DNA from: Apoderus coryli
Taxonomy: Eukaryota; Arthropoda; Insecta; Coleoptera; Attelabidae
Direction: 5' to 3'
NCBI GenBank assembly: GCA_911728435.2
Contig: OU452199.1
Coordinates: 39,009,253 to 39,073,252 of the forward strand
DNA: 64,000 nucleotides
The notes below the pieces were generated by a model. The model did not search any database and was not told the DNA's origin. It saw only the letters and a list, made by a program, of their open reading frames with translations. The translations under genes were made by a program, and so were the position numbers. This document shows positions 23,480 to 35,102 of this stretch, piece after piece. Each line of letters opens with the position of its first letter. Position 1 is the stretch's first letter.

Positions 23480-25289
23480 GCAGCTAGATCTCTCAATGGC
23501 TTGAGGACCGATGTGCGGAAGCCGAACATCTTACCCGAATAGGCGATAGCTTTCATCTCCATAAGAAGATAAAAGAGATCGCAGGTCTATACAAGAATAC
23601 ACCAATAACCCACATCCGAAGTGAAGAAGAGGAAATAATACTGGAACCCGAGAAACTGCTGGAAACGTGGAAAACTTACGCTGCTAACCTTTTTGATGAC
23701 CAGAGAGCGCAAAATCCACCAATCCCAGATGACAATCTACCGGACGGCCCATACATATTAGAGAGCGAAGTTCTTAATGCCATAAAGCTATCAAAAAGTA
23801 ATAAAGCTCCAGGACCAGACAACCTGATATCAGAAACTCTTCCACCTCATAAGTGATCAAAACGTAAAAATAATAACTAGATTTTTTAATTTGATATACG
23901 ACACTGGAAACATCCCCACAGACTGGCTTCGTTCCGCATTTGTAGCCCTACCAAAATCGAATGACGTACAAAGATGTAAAGACTATCGGCTCATTAGCTT
24001 AATGAGCCATTTTTTAAAACTGCTTCTTCGAATCATGCACACTAGACTCTACAGAAAATGCGAGGAGGTAAGCGGATTTAGTCAGTTTGGCTTCAAGAAA
24101 GGGTTTGGAACCAGAGAGGCCATCTGCAGGCGTTGGTGCAAAACTGCCTTGATCAAAGAAAAAACGCCTTCATATGTTTCATCGACTATGAGAAGGCTTT
24201 TGATAATGTAAGACACGAACTCCTGGTAACATATCTTCAAGAACTTGGATTGGACAACAAAGATATAAAACTGATTGCGAATCTATACTGGCACCTGACA
24301 GCTCAAATACGACTTCAAAACTCAGTAACAACAGAGGAATTTGAAATAAAGAAAGGAGTCAGGCAGGGCTGCATTATATCCCCAATGCTCTTCAACCTCT
24401 ACGTGGAAAGGGTTTTTGCTGAGGTAGTACCTGAAGGACCCATGGGTATTATAGTTAACGGTGTTCCAATTAATAATATACGCTACGCGGATGACACCGC
24501 AATAATAGCCGATAATGCCAACGATCTGCAAACCCTGCTAAATCCTGTCAATGAGGCAAGTCAACAGAGGGGCCTAAAGATTAACATCACTAAAACGAAG
24601 TTTATGGTCATATCAAGAGATATCGTACCAAACGTAAATTTACAACTCAATGGAGAGCAAATAGATCGGGTCAATAAGTTTAAATACTTGGGGTCTGTGG
24701 TGGACGACAAGTGGAACCCAGAACTTGAAATTAGGTGCAGGATAGAACAAGCAAGAACAACTTTTCTAAAACTAAAAAAATTCCTCACCAACCGGAATTT
24801 AAACTTCCAACTCAGGTACAGAATGTTTAAATGTTATGTCTGGTCGGTTCTCCTATACGGAGCGGAAGCGTGGACGCTTAAAGCTGTTTCTATCAACCGA
24901 ATTGAAGCATTCGAGATGTGGATTCTGAGACGGATGCTAAGAATATCGTGGACGGAACACGTCCGAAACGATGATGTGCTCAGGATGGCTGGTTTGGAAG
25001 ACCGAGAACTCTTCGAACACATTAAGAAGCGGAAGATCTCTTACCTGGGACACATTATACGGGGAGAGCAATACGAATTCCAACGCCTGATACTACAGGG
25101 AAAGATCGAAGATGGAAGACGAGGCATTGGAAAGAAAAAATTGTCCTGGCTTAGAAACATACGCCAGTGGACGGGAATAAGCGACTTCCAGTCGCTCCAA
25201 GAAGCCGTCATAAATAGAATCATATGATAAGAAAAACTGAGGACGCTTTACGCAGGAATCTACATGGCACCAGAAGAAGAAGAAGAAGG
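23480..25289 (+). mobile_element. 5'-truncated LINE with (GAA)n 3' tail
   Basis: RT-coding sequence starts abruptly near 23490 and runs to a stop at 25225-25227. A short 3' UTR follows, then a (GAA)n tail at 25272-25289, a microsatellite-type end seen in several LINE clades. No clear target-site duplication was found. Confidence 0.85.
23490..25227 (+). pseudogene. LINE reverse transcriptase, nearly complete palm and C-terminus
   Basis: It copies its RNA at a nicked chromosomal site. In order: a pre-palm region with SNKAPGPDNL; then after a frameshift near 23852 IYDTGNIPTDWLRSAFVALP and SGFSQFGFKKG. After a second frameshift near 24122 comes a 364-codon frame from 24133. That frame holds motif A CFIDYEKAFDNVRH, motif B IKKGVRQGCIISPMLFNLY, the active-site box IRYADDTAIIA, motif D GLKINITKTKFM and motif E FKYLGSVVDDKW. 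A C-terminal domain follows with WSVLLYGAEAWTL and ISYLGHIIRGEQYEF. The two aspartates of YADD and the motif A aspartate are intact, so damage is limited mainly to two frameshifts and loss of the 5' half with the endonuclease. Confidence 0.93.
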
Positions 25290-26701
25290 ATCTCTCAAGG
25301 AATTCGATTATTGAGCTCAGGCTCACTCCTAATTTATTAGCGTACTAAAAAATTAAAAGTGCTTTCTTCCTCTTTTTATTTTCTTCTCTTAGAAGGCACA
25401 CTCAATAGAGTCATTGAGCTGTCCACGAAAGCACCAATTGCTGCTTCTGCCATTCCAAGCTGTGAAATTTATCATTAAGAATGAAACGATAATGGAATTA
25501 TTATGAAAACTCATTAAACAACAAGATCATTTGTATTAATATAATTTTAACGATTCAATAAGTTCTCTAAATGTCATAATTATTATAAAAGTTTTCAACA
25601 AACGCACATGCGGAAAATATTATACGGTAAAATCTATTCCATGCAGAAATAATACCGCGAAATCATTTTCCAACTCTTAACGCCCTAACTATCCAGAAAC
25701 TCCAAAGTTGTTTAATCCCCCAAAACTTTAGGCAGAAAATATTTATTCTGTCTAAAGAGCATCTTGAGACAAATATACGAGTATATACAGGGACATATTT
25801 ATAGCAATTTCCACTTGTAATCTTCCACTTTTAATGCCAGCATTTTCTTTTTTTTTATGGAATGGATCACTTTTTTTTAACTATGGGACACTAAGTATAC
25901 GCTCAATGGTTTAAACAGGAAACCAACTTTTCAAATTTGGATGGCAATGTGCAGATATCAAGAGGACGCTAAAGTGACTCCCTTTTTTGTACTTTTTTTG
26001 AGCCCTTGATTTTTATATTTTTTTGCATAAAAAATAAGTTTATAAAAAGATGTCTATTCCAAAAATTTATAATTTTCAATTTTTTTTTATTTAGAAAGAA
26101 AATATATTGAGATTAATAAAATAATAAACGTAACTCCAATTGCAATTCTACATGCATAGGACAAACGGGTAGGTAGATCTTTTAAAGTTCTACCTTCTCT
26201 AACCATATATTATCAACTCTAAACACACATTTATCATTGACACAAATGTTAATATTCTACATTGTTGTCCCAAGGGTAATCTCTTCAATATACTCGAACC
26301 CTTAGAAATAAATAAAGCAAAGAACGATCATAATACTGTTTGCATAAAGGACCAGTTGGAATTCGATCGTGTTTCATTTTTCAACTAACTTCTTTTCAAT
26401 AACAAAAATTGAATATTGTAACACAGAACAATTAAGTTATTAAATAATAAAATAAACATAACCTCAAACAGGAACAAATGCTTTATGACAAATGTCAAAT
26501 TCAATTTCTTCTTCAAACAAATAAATAAACTGTCTTATGGAAAATGGAGGAAATATTGGATATACTTAATATGATCATAACATCACATAATACTAAATAA
26601 TGTTTAACAGAAATATAAAAACAAAAACAAAAATTTGACATAAAAAGAAAGGAATCTTGAATTGTTTTATCTCAGTTATCATTATATAACATATAAACTC
26701 A
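25290..26701. other. AT-rich non-coding stretch with a composite-element fragment
   Basis: No gene is seen. Bases 25970-26110 resemble part of the inner arm of the composite family (shared AAAAATAAG, AAGATGTCTATTCCAAAAA and TTTTCAA words, compare 22080-22140), probably an old fragment. Confidence 0.45.
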
Positions 26702-26938
26702 CTTGCAATCATGGGCGCCGGAAGTAATTAAATTAGGGGAGGGCAAGGCAAAAAATACTAAGTAAGCAAAACAAAAGTGTTATGTATATAATATGTGGCA
26801 AAATACCTATACTTATACAGTCAATCCAACTTCTTTTGAAGTCTAATTTATATATTAAGTACTTAAAATATTATATAATTAAAAAAAAACTTAAGATAAA
26901 CTCATCCTGATCGGTTATAACATAAATTGAACATAAGT

Positions 26939-28060
26939 CTAATCAGAAAATAGCAGTAGAATATTCCTTCGTTTTTGCGAAAATCGATCTATCACTTTTT
27001 TAATAAATACGTCTTTGTTCTTATTTAAATGTTCTCTGTGTACGCTGAGAAGACATAATCCAGATAGTCTTTCTTCACTCATGACACCTTAACCAAGTTT
27101 TCACCCGTCTTAAGGTACAAAACGATCTTTCAATAATTGTGGCCGTTGTTGGAGATAAAGCCAAAAAAATAGCAATTGCTTTTTTTGTTACTACGGAAAA
27201 ACTCACAATGTTTTTCCAATAAATCGGCGAACTCTAACTGAATATTTTCATTTTTATTTTTCTCTATCCACATTTCATCCCATGTTTCACTCTGTCTCTA
27301 AATTTTCTAAATCGTATACTTAGGCTATGTTAGGAATTTTTTCTATTAATTTCCTATACTCTTCTGTTACAGTTAACTCTGGATGAAACAGGCACAAAGA
27401 AAATGCAATTTCTGTTTCTTCCAAAATCTTATCTCAATTGAGCGGATAATTGAATCCAGATATGGAATAAACAAAGAAACACGGTAATATTCCTCGCAAG
27501 ACTTTGATTTGATCCCAGTCTAGGAATTCTTAGTGGTATGTCAAATTTATCACCAATTTTTTCAGATTTTTGGAAAATTTCCTTTAAATATTTTTCAGCG
27601 TCAGATCTGTGATTTTTTAGTGCAGACAAAAGTGTTTTAATATGGTTTTTTGCCGAAAGAAGATTTATTATTTCTCCTTGTAGTATGTTGCACACCGGTT
27701 CCAATTTAGCACTATAATGTGAAATGATGTGGAGACAGAGTATGAATTTACAAGTCGAAACTGCAGCTAATAATTGATTAGCTTTTGATCGTGTTTCTGT
27801 GCTGAATTCTATTGAATAAGCCAAATGTCCCAAAGCCCCTCTTATTTCTTCGTAATTTTCGGAAAATATTCTGATGGATTTGTACTTTGAGGACCATCGT
27901 GTCACAAATTAATGGGATTTTAGGGACATCTTTTCTTCTATATCGACTGTCACGAAAAAATGTAATAACTTTGTTGATATAATCTGCAGTATTCCGTATA
28001 TCTTGGATACGGTTTAAATCATTTACCACTAAACTTATGTATGTGATATTTTCCTGTATT
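26939..28060 (-). pseudogene. hAT transposase remnant (DUF4371 / dimerisation region)
   Basis: Readable minus-strand segments in order: NDLNRIQDIRNTADYI; IPLICDT then RWSSKYKSIRIFSENYEEI; KANQLLAAVSTCKFILCLHI; YSAKLEPVCNILQGEI. Near the C-terminus are IIERSFCTLRRVKTWL and LSGLCLLSVHRE, the hAT dimerisation signature. These match the group annotated as zinc finger MYM-type protein 1-like or 52 kDa repressor-like. The N-terminal zinc finger and first catalytic region are missing, and there are frameshifts near 27905 and stops toward 27400. hAT enzymes cut the element leaving hairpins in the flanking DNA and make 8-bp duplications, as seen here. Confidence 0.9.
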
Positions 28061-28071
28061 TACGTGTTCCA

Positions 28072-28088
28072 GGGGGGGGGGGGGGGGG
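28072..28088 (+). repeat. 17-base poly-G run
   Basis: Seventeen consecutive G inside the hAT right end region. It is unusual in so AT-rich a window and prone to length error in assembly. Confidence 0.9.
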
Positions 28089-28134
28089 CAAGTGCCCCGT
28101 CTTGCCTCCCCCTTCCGGCGGCCATGCTTGCAAT

Positions 28135-29279
28135 TGTTACGCTTTCTATTGCTTAGTAGATCTAAGTTTTACTAATACAACATTGTTAACCTATAATAAG
28201 TTACACCAATATCCATCTTAAGATGTCTTATTACGATATACGGCAATTGTCGATATCTTAAATGTCACACTTAACAATTTCCGCATAGAAATAGTAATCG
28301 CCATGTACGATAAAGCATAAAAATTATAGTTTGTTCTAAATAAATTTAAACGCCCTTAAAAACACTTAATATTACGCGTAAAGAAACGCAAAAAAGCAAC
28401 AAAAACGATATTAGCAACTATTCAAGTTGTTAATTTAATTACAATTCTAGTTTGTACATTATAATGTTATAAAAATATATTTTCCTTTTTATCAACAAAT
28501 GGTGAGTAAAACAGACCAAAAAATAGAACACACTTGTATTATTAAGGAAATATGTTGCATTAATTTTTTTATAATGCAAAATAACTAAAAATGTCGTTCC
28601 ACTGATGATGAGAAAACAATTTCTCGAAACATTTATGGTAGATGGTAGAATACTGTAGTTGACAAATATAAAGTTCATTTGTGGAGTAGACGCAGTAATA
28701 TTTCAATTGAATGATATAACTCCTCACAATAACACGGATGACTTTAAAAAGTTGACATAGTTCACGCCTATGTAATGGAGTTATTGCACATGTTTAATCT
28801 TACCATAAGAATTGTATTTCATTCATGTTTATGCTATCTGCAAACAATGTATGTATGTTTTACAATAAATAATATAAAACTCTGTACGCTACTGCATTTT
28901 GATTTCCTCAAAACTAGCTTTTACGACCTGGTTTTACATCGCGTACATAAACATAAATATATTCTTAAAGTTGAACCTAACCACTAAAAAAAGTAGCACA
29001 AAGTAGTGCCATAAAATAGTGTTTGTGTGGTGTTGCTTCTCCTTGTTACCTGTTAGAGAAACTGGCGTTCTCCAAATTTAAATCTATTATTTACGGCCGA
29101 TGCGATGCATGCATGCAGTCAAGTTATTGCAGTAGACTTTTTCAGCTCAGCTTAAAATAATAATACCAACAGTGGATGCGGGAAACAGCCGCTTGTTATG
29201 GAAAATAGAGCTAGAACTCTGTAAAAAGATTGCATATAGTAATATTTGTTATCTGTTAATAACAGCAAATTTATGTGCC
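28135..29279. other. Non-coding stretch
   Basis: No gene is recognised apart from the hammerhead-like motif at 28599-28638. Small open frames here lack any family signal. Confidence 0.5.
28599..28638 (+). ncRNA. Hammerhead ribozyme-like motif (decayed, Penelope-type?)
   Basis: The core CTGATGA lies at 28602-28608. Stem II is a perfect 6-bp hairpin (GAGAAA 28610-28615, loop ACAA, TTTCTC 28620-28625). GAAAC follows at 28626-28630. CCA (28599-28601) can pair with TGG (28636-28638) as a short stem I. An extra T follows the core, and stem III is reduced to one or two pairs. Penelope-like retroelements are known to carry such minimal hammerheads; no RT or GIY-YIG coding is seen nearby. Activity is doubtful. 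Confidence 0.45.
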
Positions 29280-29415
29280 TTTTTGGTAGCAGATGCTACA
29301 AAATTTTATTAAAGAGAGTTTTGAATTTTCGACCCCAGAGGATCAAATTTAAACTCAAACGTTGTTTGTCCTTAAACAAGAATCGTTTTACCTATCCGGG
29401 GACGCACTGTATATA
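29280..29415 (-). repeat. Fragment of the MITE family found at 29905
   Basis: It shares TTTTTGGTAGCAGAT, an internal AGTTTAAATT-like arm and the terminus CCTATCCGGGGAC with the right half of the MITE at 29905-30361. Confidence 0.75.
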
Positions 29416-29654
29416 AAAATATTAAAGACCACTGCCGCGGTATGATTTTAATAAGAGAAAACAACCATAAGATATAATCTAATTAAAATTAAAAACTATA
29501 ATAATAAATAATACAACAACACTTAAATTAAACATTAAAAGTTAACAGCCTAAAGCAAGTTTTTCCTCCATTTTGCATAATCCGCATGCAGTAGTATTGG
29601 ACACAAAATTTGTTTCAATTCATGTCAGTTTACGACATTTAACTAGGCGAATAA

Positions 29655-29860
29655 ATATGCTACATTTGGTTAATTCATCTTTACTCGCTTCGAAAATATT
29701 TAAAAAAAATCGTTCTCAGGCAGTCATCTTTAACACCCTGTATCTTTGTAAATAAGGACTTGTCAAAAAATTACAATTTAGGTTTTTTTCACGATTAGAT
29801 GTCCCCAATTTGCTCACAAATTTTGATCAACTTTTTTAGAAACACCTTATATATATCATT
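29655..29860 (+). repeat. Dispersed repeat, copy 1 (paired with 47640-47830)
   Basis: It shares TCTTTACTCGCTTCGAAAAT, ATTACAATTTAGGTTTTTTT and GATTAGATGTCCCCAATT blocks with 47640-47830 in the same order and orientation. It has no coding content. Confidence 0.8.
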
Positions 29861-29904
29861 TAATGTTCCTTTAAAGATATCGCATGATATAATACATAGA
29901 TATA

Positions 29905-30361
29905 CAGTGTGTCCCCGGATAGGTGAAACGAATCTTCGAAAAGAACAATTTTTCGAGTTTAAATTTCATCTCTGGAGTTCAGCCCTGCTTGCTTTGAAAC
30001 TAATTCGAGACATAATTTTAGTTTTGAAAAATCAAGGTTGCTTTGGAAATTTTGAAATTACTGATTTTTTCTAGTAAAGTGTCCTTTCGGTTGAAATTAC
30101 AAATGAATAACTGAGTAACTGTACAAAATTTCAAAGTCCTGGGCCTTTTTGGTAGCAGATACTCCAAAATGTTATTGCAGAAAGTTGTTTAGAAGAAGAA
30201 GGTGAATAAGATAAATTGTGAAAGCTGTCTGACTTTTAAAACTAAAATTATGTCTCGAATCAGTTTCAAACCAAGCAGAGCTGGAGCCCAGAAGATCAAA
30301 TTTTAGCTCGAAAAATGTTTGTCTTTTACAAGAGTCGTTTTGCCTATCCGGGGACACACTG
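29905..30361. mobile_element. MITE, CAGTGTGTCCCCGGATAGG ends
   Basis: The 457-bp element has inverted arms (about 29905-30030 and 30225-30361) beginning CAGTGTGTCCCCGGATAGG, and TA at 29903-29904 and 30362-30363. It is non-coding. A related right end is at about 29395-29415 and a weaker one near 34805-34828. Confidence 0.9.
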
Positions 30362-30416
30362 TATATCATGCGATACTAACCTTGCCTAGACATAAAAAAA
30401 ATGTCGCATAATATAC

Positions 30417-30620
30417 ACTGTGTTGTACAATTTAAACACCTTTTAGATGGTGTTTTCAAAAGAAAACTAACTTTAGCCGTTTTCGAGAATTTTTGAAAAA
30501 ACGATTTTTTGCGATTTTAGTTTTTATTTATTTCTGACATTATTTTTACAGATTTAAAAAAATTAAAAGCACTTTCGATATTTTTTGAGGAGAAAAAAAT
30601 GGAGTTTATAAATTTTCACT
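30417..30620 (+). repeat. Dispersed repeat pair, copy 1
   Basis: It shares ATTTAAACACCTTTTAGATG, GAGAATTTTTGAAA and CGATTTTTTGCGATTTTAG with 32484-32690. No termini are recognised. Confidence 0.8.
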
Positions 30621-31185
30621 ACGACGTACCATCATCATTTTTATATATACATTTGTCATAGACTTAAAAATTTTAATTTCAAAATTTCTTTAAAACGAAT
30701 AAACTTTTGTATTCACATTTTTTTTCGAAAGTCATTAGTTTCTGAGAAAAGGTAGCGCTCCTGATACAGTGCTCACCATGAAAAAATTAGGTAACAGAAA
30801 CAGATGGCTTTCCTAAACTTAATGAAGAAAGTCCTGTGCATCAAGAAATTGCCGAAGAAGGTCTCTTCGAACATGATGGAAAATAGCCCCTCTACTGGTA
30901 TACAAAGAATATCTAATCATTGAAAAAGTAATCCATTACAACAGTGGAGGGCAATATAATAACTATATTTAATAAAAACTCAAAATTGGGACATGTTTCG
31001 AAGGAATTTCTCCATCATCAACTGCAAAGTGTAACAGTTAGTTACAAGTGGAGTGAAAGCACTTTATTATATAATTTATTTATAATATTATAATTATTTA
31101 TAAGACTTTATTCCAAAATTAGACTGTTCTGATTTATTAATAATTTAGGTAATATCTAATTTCAAAAATTGCAATTACCGGAAGT

Positions 31186-31376
31186 AATTACACCAGTGCA
31201 TCAAAATTACCGATAATTTTACATGACAGCGTGTTGTCTAAAAACTGCATGAGTGGATTTTCATATTTTGGAGAAGGAGTCCGACACCGAAGGTGGAGGA
31301 GTGCCCGAATGTAGTTTTTCCAAGACAACACGCTCGAATGCAAAAATTATCTGGTTATTTTGATGCACGAGTGTAA
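31186..31376. repeat. Foldback (imperfect palindrome), MITE-like
   Basis: The left arm 31186-31251 and right arm 31307-31376 are inverted copies sharing GTGCATCAAAAT and AGCGTGTTGTCT with small differences. The loop between is GC-richer. No target duplication was found. Confidence 0.8.
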
Positions 31377-32483
31377 TTCGGGCGAATATTTCCCGAATAC
31401 AAATACCTATTGGTTTAAATATTAAATTCCTGTTTTTTGTTTTAATACAAAATATCCATTTTAAAACATGCTGTTGGGTACAAACAAAATAAAAAGACCC
31501 AATTTTTTTTCATAACTATTTGTTTTTTCATAACTATTTTTAATAGAAAGAACAGAAATATATAATAAAACGATTTTTTATTTTTAATTATCATGGATTC
31601 ACAATGAGATTACTGTGGATACGTAAACATTGCAATTATCGCAGTGGTCTTTCGGTTTCTACAGTGCAGTTACCGCTGTAGTCAATCGATAATTGCACTC
31701 CTCTCATAGGATTTTTTACACATGAGGGAAATATTTTCTTAAACCGTTAGTATTATCGAGTTGTCACAAGAGGATGTTTCTCTGTAAAAAAAATGTTGTT
31801 GAAATATAGTATAGTTCCATGGGCTTTAGTCAGTACCTGAGTCCACGAGGATAGTCCATATTTGTCTAAAATGCACGAGCATATTCATGGTGTTTATAAT
31901 TATTGACTAGTTTTTTAATCATCTCTCTCTCTATATATTTTATGAAGAATTATGTGGGTATCGGAGTGAACTCTCATTTTCGGACGCTCAGTGTAGTGTA
32001 CAAATTTCATCACCATTATTTCGGTGATTTTAAATTTTAACTTCATTAAAATAATTAGGTCGTCCACTAACCTAATAATTTAGTGGTTTTTCATTTAACA
32101 CTAACATGCTGGTACGATTACTATGTTCTACATGTATATATGTGGTTGTGCGTATAGCCATAAATTCCACTAAAATTTTATTACGGATTTATATTCCGCT
32201 TTACCAGCTATAAATTTAATAGAATTCATACACCTACTTGTAATTCAGTGAAATTTGTAATAATAGTTTTAATGTGCGACATTATATATATTAGCATAAA
32301 ATGAACTCGATTTTACTAAGTGGATCAATGTTCTATAATATTTATTTATTACTAAGCCTAACAGACTAAGTCCATTTACAGGGCCGATATAAATCTCTAA
32401 AGATATACAATGTGTCCAAGATACGAATGGGATGATAGCATTGAGGATCTTGGAAACGGTAGGAGTTACAATGTCGGTTTAAT

Positions 32484-32690
32484 AAGAGAAATGTTCTGCA
32501 ATTTAAACACCTTTTAGATGGTGCTTTCAAAAGTAAACTAACTTTGGCCGATTTCGAGAATTTTTGAAACAACGATTTTTTGCGATTTTAGTTCTTATTT
32601 ACATTATATTTACAGATATAAAAAAATGAAAAGCACTTTCTTGCTGTTACTTTTTGCGGAGAATAACATAGTGTACAAATTTTTCAAAAA
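32484..32690 (+). repeat. Dispersed repeat pair, copy 2
   Basis: Same orientation and order of blocks as 30417-30620. Confidence 0.8.
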
Positions 32691-34468
32691 CGAAACGTTG
32701 TAGTGACAATTTGTAAAGGCTATCTTTTTCTCCTCACAAAGTAACAATTAGTTAAGAAAATATTATTGCTTGGCAAACGAATCTGTAATAACGAAGGGAA
32801 TGCGGACAAAAAAATCCTATATTGCCAAATTTCACTACAAAAAATCACTAGTTCTAGAAGAGAAGTAGTATTAATATGAAAATCGATTTTTTACAATCCC
32901 AAATAATAATAATGAAAAAAGCTCAGCATTTTTAAGTGGTTGTTTGTTTTATTTTTATTTAATAACTAAAATTTTTACCACTAAATATTAAAATAGGGAA
33001 CAGAAATTACGATCTTCTGTAAAATCGACAATACCACGCGAAATAGGTGGTTAGACGCCGCCTGAATGATCCTAATTGGTGCGTAGACTCCCGCACGTTT
33101 TGCCGCCATGCGGGTGTTCAAGTCGCAATTGGTGGAAACTGAGTTCTTCCCCGCAATTGTTGCCGCCCCTCGTAGTAATATTGAATCAGCCAGTGGCAGA
33201 GTGGTGTTATTTATACTTTTGTTGTCGTGTATGAGTTGCAATATTATCAAATATTATATCAAATTATTATTGTATATTTAGTGTTCTGTTACTTTAGTGT
33301 TTAAGGTTCAAAACAATTTTTCTTTGTTCTTGTAGAAATAGGTCAGCGTACACATTGTTTGTTGTTTATTAAGACATCAAAACTGGAAATTTTTATTGAT
33401 TCTACTTAGAATGTTTGTATTTTAAAGATTAACAACATAATCGTGACAGAAGTTAACACTATACCAAAATTGCAGAGTGTGCAAAAATCCTCGTAACAAT
33501 AAATTTTTCAATACCGCTCTCGATTTTTCATATTTCTAAAACGAAAACTATTAAGTCTCGTATATCATTTAAAAGAAACAAAAATATGCAATTTTATTGG
33601 CTAAAAAAATCAGGGTAGTTCGATTTAAAAAACATCTCTTAGAACGCCTCCGTATATATGTGCGAGTTAAACCGAATAGAGTTAACTTACGCAAAACCCG
33701 CAATACAACCGGAAATATCAACCTAATTACATTAAAAGAAGTTCTTAATATCCAGTAATGATTGGAATACTTTTTGCCGACATGTTAAGGAGTTGGAAGA
33801 AGAATTTTGGAGGAAATTGAGCACATTACGATAACTTTAGGACAAGATGACGACAGCGAGACTGATGATAATGATGATGCTCAAGCTGACGAAATCTAAC
33901 AGATTGCCACCTTCTATGAAGTAATACTAATTATATTTAATCGAAATATTTAAAGCAGTTAATTATAGTTTCTGAACGTGACTTAAAGCAACAAAAAGAT
34001 CCAAAATATTTTAATTATTTTCGATAAGTGTTAAGTTGTTTTAGAATGTTTTTGTTTTTTATAAGAAAGTTTTATATTCATTTTTGGTATGCAAACTTTA
34101 GGGTATATTCAAATAAAATAACTAATTAAATAAATAAATAAAATACTTCTTGGATGTTATAGCTTAATAGAGTAAGGGCTTTTACCAAACACGTGAAGAA
34201 CTTTTCATTAATTTTAATTTTTTAGTAACATAAATGTTTATTAATTATTACTAAACTTTTGCAACGCACGCCGCTGGAAATTTTAAGAATGGAATCAGCC
34301 ATGTTTCATTACAACTGCAATCCCCTTACCGACGCCTCGCTGTTACAGATTAATTTCCCAAACTATATGTAATTTAGAATTAAAAATGAAAGTGTCTACC
34401 AAACTGCTGTTTTCTCTCTTGTAATTCAAATCTAAATTTTATTAGTAAAAATAAATTATATACTTATA

Positions 34469-34690
34469 CAGGGTATATCAAAAATAATATTTTTAATGAT
34501 TTTGATTTTCTTGTTTTTTTGATTTTATTATTTTAATAGTAGCTATGAAATCAAATACTTTTAGTAAAAAGTTTATTAGTGTTTTTTGCACAATTGGTGT
34601 AATAAATCACGATTTTGAAAATATTTTCATAAACTTAAAAAAAAACAAAAAAATCAAAATCATTAAAAATGTTATTTTTGATATACCCTG
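34469..34690. mobile_element. MITE, 222 bp, CAGGGTATATC ends
   Basis: Inverted arms of about 47 bp start CAGGGTATATCAAAAATAA on both sides, with TA at 34467-34468 and 34691-34692. The open frames crossing it are by-products of its AT-rich sequence. Confidence 0.9.
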
Positions 34691-35102
34691 TATAGTAATC
34701 GTAAATTTGGTATTTGAAATTGTAGTTTCGACACAAGCAGACGTTTTTATAAAAAATTACTTTTTCTTCTAAATCTAAAAATAAAAAAGTTTTTCCTCTT
34801 CCAAACTCTATCCGTGGACACATTGTAGATATAACTAATACCTGGGCGAGGGACAAATTTACCTGCTTTGAGAAATTATAATAAATATACAATCCGGTCC
34901 TTTTACCTTTACGGTAGGATTTTATGATGGGCATTATCGGAATACAACTTAGTCAATACCATTTTTAGTAAACTGTACTATACGCACGTGTCTAACAAAA
35001 AGGGGCAGTTTATTCACGATCCTTTGAAAGTTTTATGACCGACCTCAAACGGATAATAGGCAATAATATTCGGTATATACCATTTCTCAAACAACCCTCT
35101 TA

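Larger units (their letters stand above)
26710..28126 (-). mobile_element. hAT transposon, 1,417 bp, with 8-bp target duplication
   Basis: CTTGCAAT occurs at 26702-26709 and again at 28127-28134, an exact 8-bp duplication. The inverted ends are CATGGGCGCCGGAAG and, reverse-complemented, CATGGCCGCCGGAAG (14 of 15 identical). The internal coding remnant belongs to hAT. The length is below that of a full hAT element, so internal sequence has been lost. Confidence 0.95.
30621..34466. other. Mostly non-coding stretch
   Basis: Contains the foldback at 31186-31376, the repeat copy at 32484-32690, a less AT-rich block at 33000-33240 with an unassigned 89-codon minus-strand frame, and an acidic open segment near 33840-33897. 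No gene can be supported. Confidence 0.45.

Noticed and set aside
32981..33250. 89-codon minus-strand frame in a less AT-rich block
   Set aside because: No family recognised on either strand; kept only as a note.
33740..33900. Acidic open segment (GQDDDSETDDNDD) as a transposase C-terminus
   Set aside because: The acidic run alone is not diagnostic and a frameshift separates it from any other coding trace.
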